Under the pieces are notes generated by a model. The model saw only the letters and a program-made list of their open reading frames with translations, did no database searches and was not told where the DNA came from. A stretch of DNA of 56,307 bases from Candidatus Poribacteria bacterium. GTDB lineage: Bacteria > Poribacteria > WGA-4E > WGA-3G. The position numbers and the translations under genes were made by a program. Location of the stretch: assembly GCA_022827225.1 (NCBI GenBank), contig JAJDTJ010000009.1:1-56307 (forward strand). Direction: 5' to 3'. This document shows positions 17,213 through 25,602 of the stretch, one piece after another (positions within the stretch are counted from its first letter, which is position 1; each line of letters opens with the position of its first letter).

Positions 17213-17839
17213 ATGAAAAAAAAGATGAGTAAACGCAAATCTATTTTCGGTTCGTCCAAGGACGAGATTTGGACACAGGTTGCCACAGATATAGGTGGCG
17301 AGTTCATTGAGGGGGGCTTCTGGGGCACGGATGTTCTCATTTATAAGCACGGTGAGTGGCAAATCCTACTTGATACTTACGTCGTTTCAACTGGAAAATC
17401 ATCACATAGAGTTACTCGGATGCGTGCACCGTTTGTAAACAAGGACGGTCTCTATTTCAATATCTCTCGTGAAGGATTCTTCAGTTCAATCGGTAAATTC
17501 TTCGGTATGCAGGACATCGAAATAGGGGATCCGTTTTTTGATAAGCAGTTTATAATCAAAGGCAACAATCCACAGAAAATCAAACTGCTACTCGCTGATG
17601 ATAGGATAAAGGAGTTATGTCAAAGCCAGCCACGGATTCATCTCAGGATCAAAGATGATGAAGGCTGGTTCGGCACTGATTTTCCTGAAGGCGTTGATGA
17701 GTTGTACTTTGAGTGTGTTGGCGTTATCAAAGAAACAGAACGATTAAAGGCACTGTTCGGATTGTTCTGTCTCGTTTTACAGCGTTTGGTTCAAATAGAT
17801 TCAGCGTATGAGGACGATCCGCAAGTCACACTGAAGTAG
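17213..17839 (+). CDS. Hypothetical protein, possibly DUF3137-like
   Basis: 208 residues with no signal peptide or membrane segment. The body has alternating beta strands (GEWQILLDTYVVSTGKSSHRV, DGLYFNISREGFFS) followed by FDKQFIIKGNNPQKIKLLL and a helical C terminus. The segment around FDKQF/IKGN is reminiscent of DUF3137-type proteins, a weak resemblance only. Start is uncertain: ATG 17213 and ATG 17225 are both possible and neither has a clear ribosome site. No function is assigned. Confidence 0.6.
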   Translation: MKKKMSKRKSIFGSSKDEIWTQVATDIGGEFIEGGFWGTDVLIYKHGEWQILLDTYVVSTGKSSHRVTRMRAPFVNKDGLYFNISREGFFSSIGKFFGMQDIEIGDPFFDKQFIIKGNNPQKIKLLLADDRIKELCQSQPRIHLRIKDDEGWFGTDFPEGVDELYFECVGVIKETERLKALFGLFCLVLQRLVQIDSAYEDDPQVTLK

Positions 17840-17866
17840 CCGTGTAAGCGCTGTTGAAAAACGCAC

Positions 17867-18025
17867 CTATCGCCATTGCGTCGGTTTCAAGTGTTTCTCA
17901 AGGAACGCTTTTGCCAATTCTGGCACTTTCGGATCCCTGAACCAGCCGTGCCCGCCGCCTTCTACCTTGTAGAACGTAACCGGGACACCCGCTTTCTCCA
18001 ATGCATCGTTAAGGTGGATCGTCCT
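17867..18025 (-). pseudogene. C-terminal remnant of an alpha/beta hydrolase
   Basis: On the minus strand, about 48 codons end at TAG (17867-17869). The translation LNDALEKAGVPVTFYKVEGG, then GHGWF and LAKAFLEKHL, is the typical C-terminal end of an alpha/beta-hydrolase (esterase/BD-FAE type) containing the catalytic His in GGHGW. A stop codon lies at 18026-18028 directly before it and no hydrolase sequence precedes, so only the tail survives. It lies just downstream of the regulator gene at 18037. Confidence 0.65.
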
Positions 18026-18036
18026 TTACCTCTGTA

Positions 18037-18381
18037 CTATTGTGCGCTATCGGTGCTCTGATCAGCAGTTTCGGACGGTTTGGTATCTTCAGCAATCATT
18101 TCCCCAAGCTCGGTTCTTAAATTTTTTATCTGAGAAATTTTTTCGGCTATCTTATCGAACATTTCCTGCTTGGATTTGATACCCTCGCCGATGAGGAACG
18201 CAGTCGCTTCGGACCGACTGTTAAATTGTCCGGATGCCACGAGTTCATCAATCCGACTGAGATTTTCCTCATCAACCCTGACCATAACTACATTATTCCT
18301 TCTTCCCTGACCTCTTGCGCGTCGGGGGCCGCGTCTCTCACGCGGTCTTCTGGCTTGTTGTTTTGGACCAAATTTTGGCAT
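18037..18381 (-). CDS. Ribbon-helix-helix DNA-binding protein
   Basis: 114 residues; AAAGGAG sits ahead of ATG 18381. A very basic N-terminal tail (ARRPRERRGPRRARGQGRR) precedes an RHH/CopG-type domain at about 30-68: VVMVRVDEENLSRIDELV followed by FNSRSEATAFLIGEG, with the DNA-contacting strand and two helices. A coiled, acidic C terminus (QEMFDKIAEKISQIKNL) could support multimerisation. The promoter at 18433-18462 overlaps an inverted repeat, consistent with autorepression. It may be a transcription factor or a nucleoid protein; the Arg-rich tail favours non-specific DNA contacts as well. Confidence 0.75.
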   Translation of the reverse strand: MPKFGPKQQARRPRERRGPRRARGQGRRNNVVMVRVDEENLSRIDELVASGQFNSRSEATAFLIGEGIKSKQEMFDKIAEKISQIKNLRTELGEMIAEDTKPSETADQSTDSAQ

Positions 18382-18424
18382 TTTCTAATCTCCTTTCTGT
18401 TGAAATACAACTTAATTTAATTAC

Positions 18425-18462
18425 GTGTAATTATTATACAATATTACACAGTAGGTTGTCAA
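18425..18462 (-). promoter_or_regulatory. Promoter with overlapping operator-like palindrome
   Basis: On the minus strand TTGACA (18457-18462), an 18-bp spacer and TATAAT (18433-18438) are both consensus. GTGTAAT (18425-18431) and ATTACAC (18443-18449) form a perfect 7-bp inverted repeat with an 11-bp centre that covers the -10 box. A protein bound there would block this promoter, and the RHH product of the gene is the obvious candidate. Confidence 0.7.
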
Positions 18463-18497
18463 ATTAAATTTTCATTTTTTTTTCTCCTAATTCGGGC

Positions 18498-18526
18498 TTG
18501 TCTTTTTTTCGGGGTTGCTGTATAAT
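18498..18526 (+). promoter_or_regulatory. Promoter of the glnD operon
   Basis: TTGTCT (18498-18503), a 17-bp spacer and a consensus TATAAT (18521-18526), divergent from the RHH promoter about 60 bases away. The leader to glnD is about 80 bases. Confidence 0.6.
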
Positions 18527-18611
18527 AGGTTTGATTCAAACGTTGGTTATTCTTTCAAGAAAATTGAACGACGCGACAATTAGGCTGCTCTGATACATTG
18601 GAGAAGATGAA

Positions 18612-21329
18612 ATGGATACCACACATATTCAAAAACGACTCAATACCTATGTGCCGGACCTGGATGTGACTTTTGAAGCCTTGCAAAAACAACTCGCTGC
18701 TTTCATCCAATCCGAACGGGAGCAGCTAAAAACCTGTATCTTGAAGGGTGAAAGTGGCTTCGGTGCATGTCAGACCCATACGCAGATGTGGGATGTCGTT
18801 ATTCAGAAAGTTTATGAGGTCGCCTCCTTTCAGATTCGCGATGAATTCCAGAAGCAGATCGATGTCCTGAGCCAGCTTCCAGACGTTGATACCAGCGACT
18901 TAACGGCAGAATTGGAAGGGTGGGCACCGGATGTCGCACTTTATGGGGTCGGCAGTTACGGTAGAAACGAACTCTGCTATTTTTCGGATGTAGATGTCAT
19001 CTACACATCCTCTGTCGATTTAGAGGATATCTACGATGAGAGTACGCTTGAACTGATCCGATGGTTCTACGATTTTTTTGATAGCCTTCACTCGGTGATT
19101 CCGGGATTTGAGTTCAGCTTTATCTATCGTCCACTTGCGGATATCTCGAAGTGGAATTATCAGGATATGACTGCGTTGATTGATATGCGCTTTATTGCCG
19201 GCGACTCGACGCTAACCGAGCGGTTCCGGAAAGCCGTGCACTCCGAAAAATCGGACATCTCGCTCGTGCTGGACCTCCTGAAATCGAAAGCGGATGCTTT
19301 CAAGGCTTCGGAGGATACCATCTACCTCAACCAACCGAATGTAAAAACCGGGAGAGGCGGACTGCGAACTCTTCAGTACGCACTCTGGATATGTGGACTG
19401 CCAAACTTTACGTCGATTCCTGAACTCTACGAACGCTACAGCGACGAACAGCTGATGCCCTCGCTTGATTTCATGTTTAAGGTGCGGAATCTTCTGCATG
19501 TCCTAGCCGATGCTCCGCACGATGATCTCTCTTATCATCCTGAAAAGGGCGATACATTGCAGGCAGAGATCGCACGGGTACTCGGATTAACGGACGAAAC
19601 GGACGAAGGGCGTTACGAGTTCATGGCTGAATATTATGCCAAAGCGAAATATCTACATCTCAAGGCGGAACTTCTGATCCGAAAGATGTTAGCCAATGGG
19701 ATTCCTATCTCGGATGTCCTTGCCGTCCGGACAGACCTGCTGTATTGCATTGATAATAACTTCGGTGAACTTGATGCAGATAATCTCTTTACCCTGTTTA
19801 CCTACTTCCAACAATACGATTTTGAAATTGATGCTTCGCTTTCTACGTTCATCTTCCGTTATGTTGATGCCTTTGATTGGGGGACTTTCCAACGTCGAAT
19901 GGCGGAATTGATAAACATGCCTGGTGACGTCGCCAAGACTTTAACCCGTCTGCACAGATTGAGCATTCTCTCGCGTCTCGGAGAAGGTGGCGGACTTTTT
20001 GAAAGGGCAATGATGACGCGCAGTGAGCGGAGCCTCGATCCATATACAGTTGGCAAACATACGCTCGTCGCGATTGGTTATCTCGATGAAATCCGTCAAA
20101 CTGAGTCAAGCAGTCCATTTGGTGGGGCAGGCGGTTTAGGTTCGCCGGTGTCACCGTCCCCGACTTCCGAATTAGAGGAGCTCAACGCGGCATTCCGCTC
20201 GCTTTCAGATGCAAGTCCACTGTATATGGCACTTTTCATTCACGATATAGACAAGCCGGATCCAAACCATCCCGCGACCGGCGCAGAAAAAGCGAGACGC
20301 ATCGCACCCGAATTTGGGTTCAATTCGCAACAGACAGACGATATCTGTTTTCTCATCCGAGAACATCTCGCAATGATAGAGTTAGCACGCTATCACCATT
20401 GGGACGAGCGTACGATCGCAGAATTCTGTAAGAAGGTTAACTCGTTGGAGCGTTTGACAGCACTCTATCTACTGACTTATTGCGATTCCAAAGCCAACGG
20501 TTCACAGAATTTCAGCCACGTTGTTAAACATAACCTGAAGAGTTTATACGAGGCTGCGCGAACCCGTTTTGTCGGGCAAGAGGAGACACAGTGGGGGGCC
20601 TTCGCACCGGTTGAGGAATTTCAGCAATTCCTTCATCACATGCCTGTCTCTTACCGTATTAGTGTCTCTCCGGAGGAGATCGCCATGCATATAAAGATGG
20701 CGACACAAGCCGAAGCGGCTACTACGGAGGAAGATACAACCGCAATTACCGGGATCGTCCAATTTGTAGATCGCCCGGGGTTTACAGAACTGCATCTCTG
20801 CAGCCCCAGCCGAATCGGCAAATTGCACACAGTAAGCGGACTCTTTTACGCCAACGGTATAGATGTTCGCGATGCCCGCGTCTACACGAAACAGGACACC
20901 AATATCGAACTTGAAATTTATCGACTTGTTCACCAACCGCCGCATCACCGCGGCGAACCGATGCCGCTTGACGAGGAACTCAAGCGTGATATCGATTTTG
21001 ATATCCGGAGCCTCCTCGCAAAGGAAACTACGCTTGAGCAGATTTTTCAGAAGCACTACCTAAACCTCAATGAGACGTGGGAGGTTGACGAGGTCACCGT
21101 TGAGACAGCACGCAGCTACTCCGAGATTGTCGTCGTTGGCGAGGAAAAGGTCGGGTTCCTCCACTACTTCAGTGGTATCTTGGCGAAGCACGGATTGAAC
21201 GTTGAGATGTGTAAATGTTCGGGGTTAGGTGGACGAGCGATTGATCGGTTCTACGTCCAGCCGGTGGCGGACCCGAAAGCGGTACATGCTGATATTATGG
21301 CGGCGTTAGACACCGAAAATGGGAAATAG
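18612..21329 (+). CDS. glnD: PII uridylyltransferase/uridylyl-removing enzyme (GlnD-like)
   Basis: 905 residues with full GlnD architecture. The nucleotidyltransferase core has GSYGRNELCYFSDVDVIY at about 114-131, where the SDxD aspartates bind metal. GRGGLRTLQYALWI (about 250) is the family-specific GlnD helix. An HD hydrolase domain starts near 540 (FIHDIDKPDPNHP, then REHLAM). Two ACT domains close the protein: about 715-790 (DRPGFTELHLCSPSRIGKL) and about 835-905 (EKVGFLHYFSGILAKHGLNV). The enzyme senses glutamine and modifies PII in nitrogen control. The HD motif reads HDIDK instead of the usual HDIGK. It heads an apparent five-gene operon; no glnB or glnA is in the window. Confidence 0.9.
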   Translation: MDTTHIQKRLNTYVPDLDVTFEALQKQLAAFIQSEREQLKTCILKGESGFGACQTHTQMWDVVIQKVYEVASFQIRDEFQKQIDVLSQLPDVDTSDLTAELEGWAPDVALYGVGSYGRNELCYFSDVDVIYTSSVDLEDIYDESTLELIRWFYDFFDSLHSVIPGFEFSFIYRPLADISKWNYQDMTALIDMRFIAGDSTLTERFRKAVHSEKSDISLVLDLLKSKADAFKASEDTIYLNQPNVKTGRGGLRTLQYALWICGLPNFTSIPELYERYSDEQLMPSLDFMFKVRNLLHVLADAPHDDLSYHPEKGDTLQAEIARVLGLTDETDEGRYEFMAEYYAKAKYLHLKAELLIRKMLANGIPISDVLAVRTDLLYCIDNNFGELDADNLFTLFTYFQQYDFEIDASLSTFIFRYVDAFDWGTFQRRMAELINMPGDVAKTLTRLHRLSILSRLGEGGGLFERAMMTRSERSLDPYTVGKHTLVAIGYLDEIRQTESSSPFGGAGGLGSPVSPSPTSELEELNAAFRSLSDASPLYMALFIHDIDKPDPNHPATGAEKARRIAPEFGFNSQQTDDICFLIREHLAMIELARYHHWDERTIAEFCKKVNSLERLTALYLLTYCDSKANGSQNFSHVVKHNLKSLYEAARTRFVGQEETQWGAFAPVEEFQQFLHHMPVSYRISVSPEEIAMHIKMATQAEAATTEEDTTAITGIVQFVDRPGFTELHLCSPSRIGKLHTVSGLFYANGIDVRDARVYTKQDTNIELEIYRLVHQPPHHRGEPMPLDEELKRDIDFDIRSLLAKETTLEQIFQKHYLNLNETWEVDEVTVETARSYSEIVVVGEEKVGFLHYFSGILAKHGLNVEMCKCSGLGGRAIDRFYVQPVADPKAVHADIMAALDTENGK

Positions 21330-21349
21330 TTTCAATTTGAGGAAACGAG

Positions 21350-22108
21350 ATGAAACAGCGCGTATTGATTACGGGGGCAGCCGGCACCGTCGGCACCGCG
21401 CTCTGGAAAGCGTGGGAAGAACGGGATACCTACACATTAACATTGATGGATATCAATCCGATTGTAGGGGCAAATTCACGGGGCGTCCAAGCAGATATTC
21501 GGGATTACGCTGCGATGCAAGAACTCTGCCGTGACCACGATGTGTTGCTGCATCTCGCTTATATCCGTCAGGATTCGCTTGGAAAGGTGCCGGGTGAAGT
21601 TAGTGACATCGGCGCGTCTATGACGCTGTTTGAAGCGGCACGAGAGGGCGGGATTCAGAAGATTGTATACGCCAGTACGAATCACGTCTCAGGTTGGAAT
21701 GAGCGGTTGAATTCGCCACCCCGGTTCTCAACGGGAGATCAATTTCGACCTGATGGTTGGTACGGTGCGATGAAGGGAATGGCGGAAATCGCAGGACGCT
21801 ATCTCGTGGATGCACACGGTATGCGATTCATCAGTATCCGTATCGGGAGCTTCAACGGCACTTACGAGCCAAGTGGAATCCGACACTGTAGCACACTCCT
21901 GACACCCCGAGATTGCGTTCAACTCTTCGGTTTGGCTGTCGATTACAATGGACCAGTTAGGTATCTCATTACCTACGGACGCTCGGCGAACTCTGACGGG
22001 TATCAGCAGAGTTATCTCGATATCAGCGGTGCCGTTGAGGTGTTAGGGTATCAACCACAGGACAATTTGGTTAAAACGCACCTCCATAAATATCTGTCGG
22101 AATCTTAA
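21350..22108 (+). CDS. NAD-dependent epimerase/dehydratase (uronate-dehydrogenase-like SDR)
   Basis: 252 residues, extended short-chain dehydrogenase fold. The nucleotide site GAAGTVGTAL (residues 8-17) is followed by VQADIRDYAAM, HLAYIRQDS, the Ser/Thr of YASTNHVSG and the catalytic WYGAMKG (Y-x3-K) near 140. Length and the ASTNHVSG segment fit uronate dehydrogenases, which oxidise hexuronates at C1; a sugar-nucleotide epimerase is the alternative. GAGGAAACGAG precedes ATG 21350, 20 bases after glnD, and trmB starts 4 bases after its stop. Confidence 0.8.
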   Translation: MKQRVLITGAAGTVGTALWKAWEERDTYTLTLMDINPIVGANSRGVQADIRDYAAMQELCRDHDVLLHLAYIRQDSLGKVPGEVSDIGASMTLFEAAREGGIQKIVYASTNHVSGWNERLNSPPRFSTGDQFRPDGWYGAMKGMAEIAGRYLVDAHGMRFISIRIGSFNGTYEPSGIRHCSTLLTPRDCVQLFGLAVDYNGPVRYLITYGRSANSDGYQQSYLDISGAVEVLGYQPQDNLVKTHLHKYLSES

Positions 22109-22112
22109 AAGA

Positions 22113-22817
22113 ATGCGTGAAAATCCGAACTATAACGAAATCTACTACCAGCATACGACTTCCCACTCCCAAGTGATTGACATTGTAACAGAACAGATTA
22201 TTCCGCTCAGTGAATTAGACGCACCGATGAATTGGGAGCGACTCTTTCGGAACACTTATCCAGTCGAGATAGAGATCGGATCGGGGAAAGGACGTTTTCT
22301 GCTTGAAGCATCAAAACGGCATTCGAAGGTTAACTATATCGGTGTAGAGCGAGCACAGAAATATGTAGAACTGACACGGGAGCGGTTTGAAAAACATATC
22401 CGACATTTTGGGATCGATAAAACGTCCGGCACATTCTCGAATGTCCGACTCGTGCGGACGGATGCCAACTACTTTTTGACACGATATGTGCCTGAGATGT
22501 CTGTGCAGGCGTATCACATCTATTTCCCGGATCCGTGGCCCAGGAAACGACAGCGGAAACGACGAATCTTTCGGAACCAAGATTTTTTGGCAGCCTTGAC
22601 GCACACACTCAATTCAGGGGGCGGTAGACTCTATATTGTCACAGACCACGAGGAATATTTTCAAGAGATTCAGGAACGGCTTGCAGGTTTGTCGGTACTT
22701 CGTCCCATTGATGCAGGTCTCAAACCGGATAGTGATATTACCACACACTATGAAATGAAGTATGTTTTGGAGGGCAGACCGATCTATCGGGCGGTGTATG
22801 AGAAGGTTCTATCTTAA
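22113..22817 (+). CDS. trmB: tRNA (guanine-N7-)-methyltransferase TrmB
   Basis: 234 residues. EIEIGSGKGRFLLEASKRH (about 50-68) is the TrmB SAM-binding motif, followed by YIGVERAQKY and the diagnostic YFPDPWPRKRQRKRR (about 135-150), whose Asp and basic run bind the target G46 region of tRNA. RLYIVTDHEEYF and TTHYEMK near the C terminus also match the family. It forms m7G46 in the tRNA variable loop in the cytoplasm. No clear ribosome site is seen, consistent with translation coupled to the gene ending 4 bases upstream. Confidence 0.92.
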   Translation: MRENPNYNEIYYQHTTSHSQVIDIVTEQIIPLSELDAPMNWERLFRNTYPVEIEIGSGKGRFLLEASKRHSKVNYIGVERAQKYVELTRERFEKHIRHFGIDKTSGTFSNVRLVRTDANYFLTRYVPEMSVQAYHIYFPDPWPRKRQRKRRIFRNQDFLAALTHTLNSGGGRLYIVTDHEEYFQEIQERLAGLSVLRPIDAGLKPDSDITTHYEMKYVLEGRPIYRAVYEKVLS

Positions 22818-22841
22818 ACACAAGTAAGAATGGAGCAAATT

Positions 22842-23429
22842 ATGGAAACTATAGAAACTGCTGCGGCACAAGCTTTCTTAACGCCTGAAGAGTATCTTGC
22901 CAAGGAACGGAAAGCACTTACTAAAAGTGAGTACCGCAATGGACAGATCCATGCAATGCCGGGGGCAAGCCGCAAACATAACCTTATTACGACTCACGTC
23001 GTTGGTGAACTTTATATTCAATTGCGGGACCGGTCGTGTGAAGTTTATCCAAGCGATATGCGTGTCAAAGTGAGTGCAGCAGGACTTTATACCTATCCGG
23101 ACGTTATTGTTGTCTGTGATGAGCCGCGCTTTGACGATACACACTTCGATACGCTTCTCAATCCAACTGTGTTAATAGAGGTGCTTTCACCATCAACGGC
23201 AGCCTATGATCGAGGTGATAAATTCGCAGCCTATCAGAAACTTGATTCCTTACACGAATATGTGCTCATTTCACAGGACCGCGTTTGTGTTGAACACTAT
23301 CTACGACAGGGACAAGAGTGGGATTTGACAGAATTTCGATCGCTCAGTGATGTGTTTCATCTCGTTTCAATAAGGTGTGCGTTATCTTTGCAGGCGATCT
23401 ACGCTAAAGTTCAATTTTCTGAAGCGTAG
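22842..23429 (+). CDS. Uma2 family (DUF820) endonuclease-like protein
   Basis: 195 residues from ATG 22842 with GGAG seven bases upstream (ATG 22830 is an in-frame alternative). The Uma2 PD-(D/E)xK fold is recognised by EYLAKERKALTKSEYRNGQ, YPSDMRVKV, YTYPDVIVVCDEP (catalytic Asp) and LIEVLSPSTAAYDRGDKF (Glu, then the distal Lys), ending with LHEYVLISQDR and VEHYLR. The family is often expanded in cyanobacteria and other complex bacteria and its cellular role is unsettled. Here it sits inside a repair/tRNA-modification operon between trmB and uvrC. Confidence 0.85.
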   Translation: METIETAAAQAFLTPEEYLAKERKALTKSEYRNGQIHAMPGASRKHNLITTHVVGELYIQLRDRSCEVYPSDMRVKVSAAGLYTYPDVIVVCDEPRFDDTHFDTLLNPTVLIEVLSPSTAAYDRGDKFAAYQKLDSLHEYVLISQDRVCVEHYLRQGQEWDLTEFRSLSDVFHLVSIRCALSLQAIYAKVQFSEA

Positions 23430-23473
23430 GTGTGATCCGGTGAGCATACCACGCATTGAAAAAGGACGTAAAG

Positions 23474-25327
23474 ATGAAGTCAGAAGAACGCGAAAACACC
23501 AGAGAAACACAGGCACCGCCTGAATTGTGGCAGTCGCTTCCAAATGTGCCCGGGGTTTATCTGATGAAAGCCTCCGATGGCAGCGTCATCTATGTCGGGA
23601 AAGCGATCCGTTTGCGGACTCGGGTGCGATCTTATTTCAAAGAAAAGTCTGCACATGCCTTGACTTCGCAGATGATGCGGTATGTCACAGAGATCGATTA
23701 TATCGCCACCGAGACAGAGGTGGAAGCACTGATTCTGGAAAACAATCTCATCAAGGCACACCAACCCCGCTACAACGTGAAACTGAAGGACGATAAACGC
23801 TATCCGTACCTACGCGTGACAACGAACGAGCCGTTTCCGCGCATTCATATTACGCGTACTGCCAAGAACGATGGGACACGATATTTCGGTCCATTCGTTC
23901 ATGTCCGTTCAACACGACAGGTGCTTAAACAGTTGACGAAATTCTTTCCGATCCGTACCTGCACCCTGCCGCTGACGAAAACAGGCAACAGGTACCGAGT
24001 CTGCTTGGATTACCATATCGGGCGGTGTCCGGGGCCTTGTGCAGATAAAATAGATACAGCAGATTACGACGACATCGTTCGGAAGGTGTGTCAGTTCTTG
24101 GGTGGGAATACGGATGCCGTTGTTAAAGAGCTGACAGAACAGATGCAAGCCGCTGCGGAGGCACTCGATTTTGAGACTGCAGCGAAGCATCGGGACACAC
24201 TTAAAGATGTTCAACAGGCGATTACAACACAGAATATAGATAGCGTCTCCGCTGCAGATGAGGATGTCATCGGTATCGCAGCACGAACGGATATTGCTTG
24301 TGTTCAACTGTTGCGTGTACGCGATGGAAAACTTCTTGAACGTGAACACTACTACCTTAACGATGCAGATCCGGAATCGCTCGCAATGGCGTTAAGTGCT
24401 TTCATTTCGCAATATTATCAGAACGCTGTGTTCGTGCCTAAGACAATCGTCTTACCGATGCAGATTGAATCGGTAGAACTGATCGAAAATTGGCTGAGCG
24501 AAAAGCGGGGGAGCCGTGTCGGGTTGCTTATGCCGAAAGCCGGTAGACTCCGGAAATTACAGATTTTGGCATCAAAGAATGCCGAGATTCTCCTGACCCA
24601 GCGTGAGCAGAATGTGGTCTATAGCAGCGGTGTGGAACCCGCACTTGTTGAACTCCAAGAACTACTTGCGTTGAAACACCCGCTCAGACGGATTGAGGCG
24701 TACGATATTTCCAATCTCGGTGATCAGTTCGCTGTCGGGTCGATGGTGGTCTTGGAGGACGGGAAACCGGCTTCATCGGAATACCGACGCTTCAGGATCC
24801 GATCGGTTGACGGACAGAACGATTTTGCAATGATGCAAGAGGTGATCGTCCGCCGTTTCCGGCGCGCCCTTGCAGACGATGAGAAATTTAATAAGCTGCC
24901 AGACCTCATGCTGATTGATGGTGGGAAAGGGCAGCTCAGTGCGGCGAAGACGGCTATGAAGACCTTCGCGCCCTCCGAACTCCCCGATATTCCGATGATC
25001 GCATTGGCGAAACGGATTGAGGAGATTTTTGTACCAGATAAATCGGAACCGATTGTGTTGCGAGAGGATAACCCGACCTTACACATGATCCAACGCCTAC
25101 GAGATGAGGCTCACCGGTTCGCTGTTACTTATCATCGACGGCTCCGTCAGAAGTCATTGAGTGAGTCGGTACTTGATGAGATCCCGAACGTCGGTCCAAA
25201 GCGTAAACAGGCACTGCTTCAGCATTTCGGCTCTATTGACGCAATCCGTGAAGCGAGTCTTGATGGTCTGCTCTCTGTGAAAGGAATTCCACGCAGTGTC
25301 GCCGAAAATATTCGGAAGCACCTCTAA
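23474..25327 (+). CDS. uvrC: Excinuclease ABC subunit C
   Basis: 617 residues. An N-terminal GIY-YIG nuclease (about 18-100, GVYLMKASDGSVIYVGKA) makes the 3' incision. The UVR motif (about 215-245, ALDFETAAKHRDTLK) binds UvrB. An RNase-H-like endonuclease (about 400-530, AYDISNLGDQFAVGSMVV and LMLIDGGKGQLSAA) makes the 5' incision. Tandem helix-hairpin-helix (about 560-617, IPNVGPKRKQALLQHFGS) binds DNA. All domains are present and length is normal. The ATG at 23474 is preferred over the TTG at 23456 because AAAAGGACG lies just upstream. Nucleotide excision repair; last gene of the glnD operon. Confidence 0.95.
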   Translation: MKSEERENTRETQAPPELWQSLPNVPGVYLMKASDGSVIYVGKAIRLRTRVRSYFKEKSAHALTSQMMRYVTEIDYIATETEVEALILENNLIKAHQPRYNVKLKDDKRYPYLRVTTNEPFPRIHITRTAKNDGTRYFGPFVHVRSTRQVLKQLTKFFPIRTCTLPLTKTGNRYRVCLDYHIGRCPGPCADKIDTADYDDIVRKVCQFLGGNTDAVVKELTEQMQAAAEALDFETAAKHRDTLKDVQQAITTQNIDSVSAADEDVIGIAARTDIACVQLLRVRDGKLLEREHYYLNDADPESLAMALSAFISQYYQNAVFVPKTIVLPMQIESVELIENWLSEKRGSRVGLLMPKAGRLRKLQILASKNAEILLTQREQNVVYSSGVEPALVELQELLALKHPLRRIEAYDISNLGDQFAVGSMVVLEDGKPASSEYRRFRIRSVDGQNDFAMMQEVIVRRFRRALADDEKFNKLPDLMLIDGGKGQLSAAKTAMKTFAPSELPDIPMIALAKRIEEIFVPDKSEPIVLREDNPTLHMIQRLRDEAHRFAVTYHRRLRQKSLSESVLDEIPNVGPKRKQALLQHFGSIDAIREASLDGLLSVKGIPRSVAENIRKHL

Positions 25328-25461
25328 GTCGAGATTAGGCGGTTGTTTCTACCGGAAGCGTCGCGGTCCATTGTTCTGCACGAATGCGTGCAATTCCTTC
25401 TGTGCGCTGCACTCATTTGGGCAGTTTTAACGCCTGGATAAGCGGTCTGTAGTGTTTCTGG

Positions 25462-25478
25462 TTGGCATATAATTTGCA
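25462..25478 (+). promoter_or_regulatory. Sigma-54-like promoter upstream of the YibE/F gene
   Basis: TTGGCATATAATTTGCA has GG (25464-25465) and GC (25476-25477) starting 12 bases apart. It keeps TTGGCA and TTTGC but lacks the CG after the -24 box seen in the two lipoprotein promoters. The start would be near 25490, about 110 bases before ATG 25603. Apart from this site, the 275-base gap after uvrC shows no gene. Confidence 0.55.
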
Positions 25479-25602
25479 AAGAAAGGTTACTGAATTTCAA
25501 GAATTTGACGATATGGTGCCTGTCAATTCAATTAAATGTGAACTCCAGTTACGTCATATTTACAGACGTGTCACATTCTCGGACTGAAAATAAAAACACA
25601 AT

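Noticed and set aside
17876..18061. 61-codon plus-strand ORF
   Set aside because: The opposite strand reads a recognisable alpha/beta hydrolase tail.
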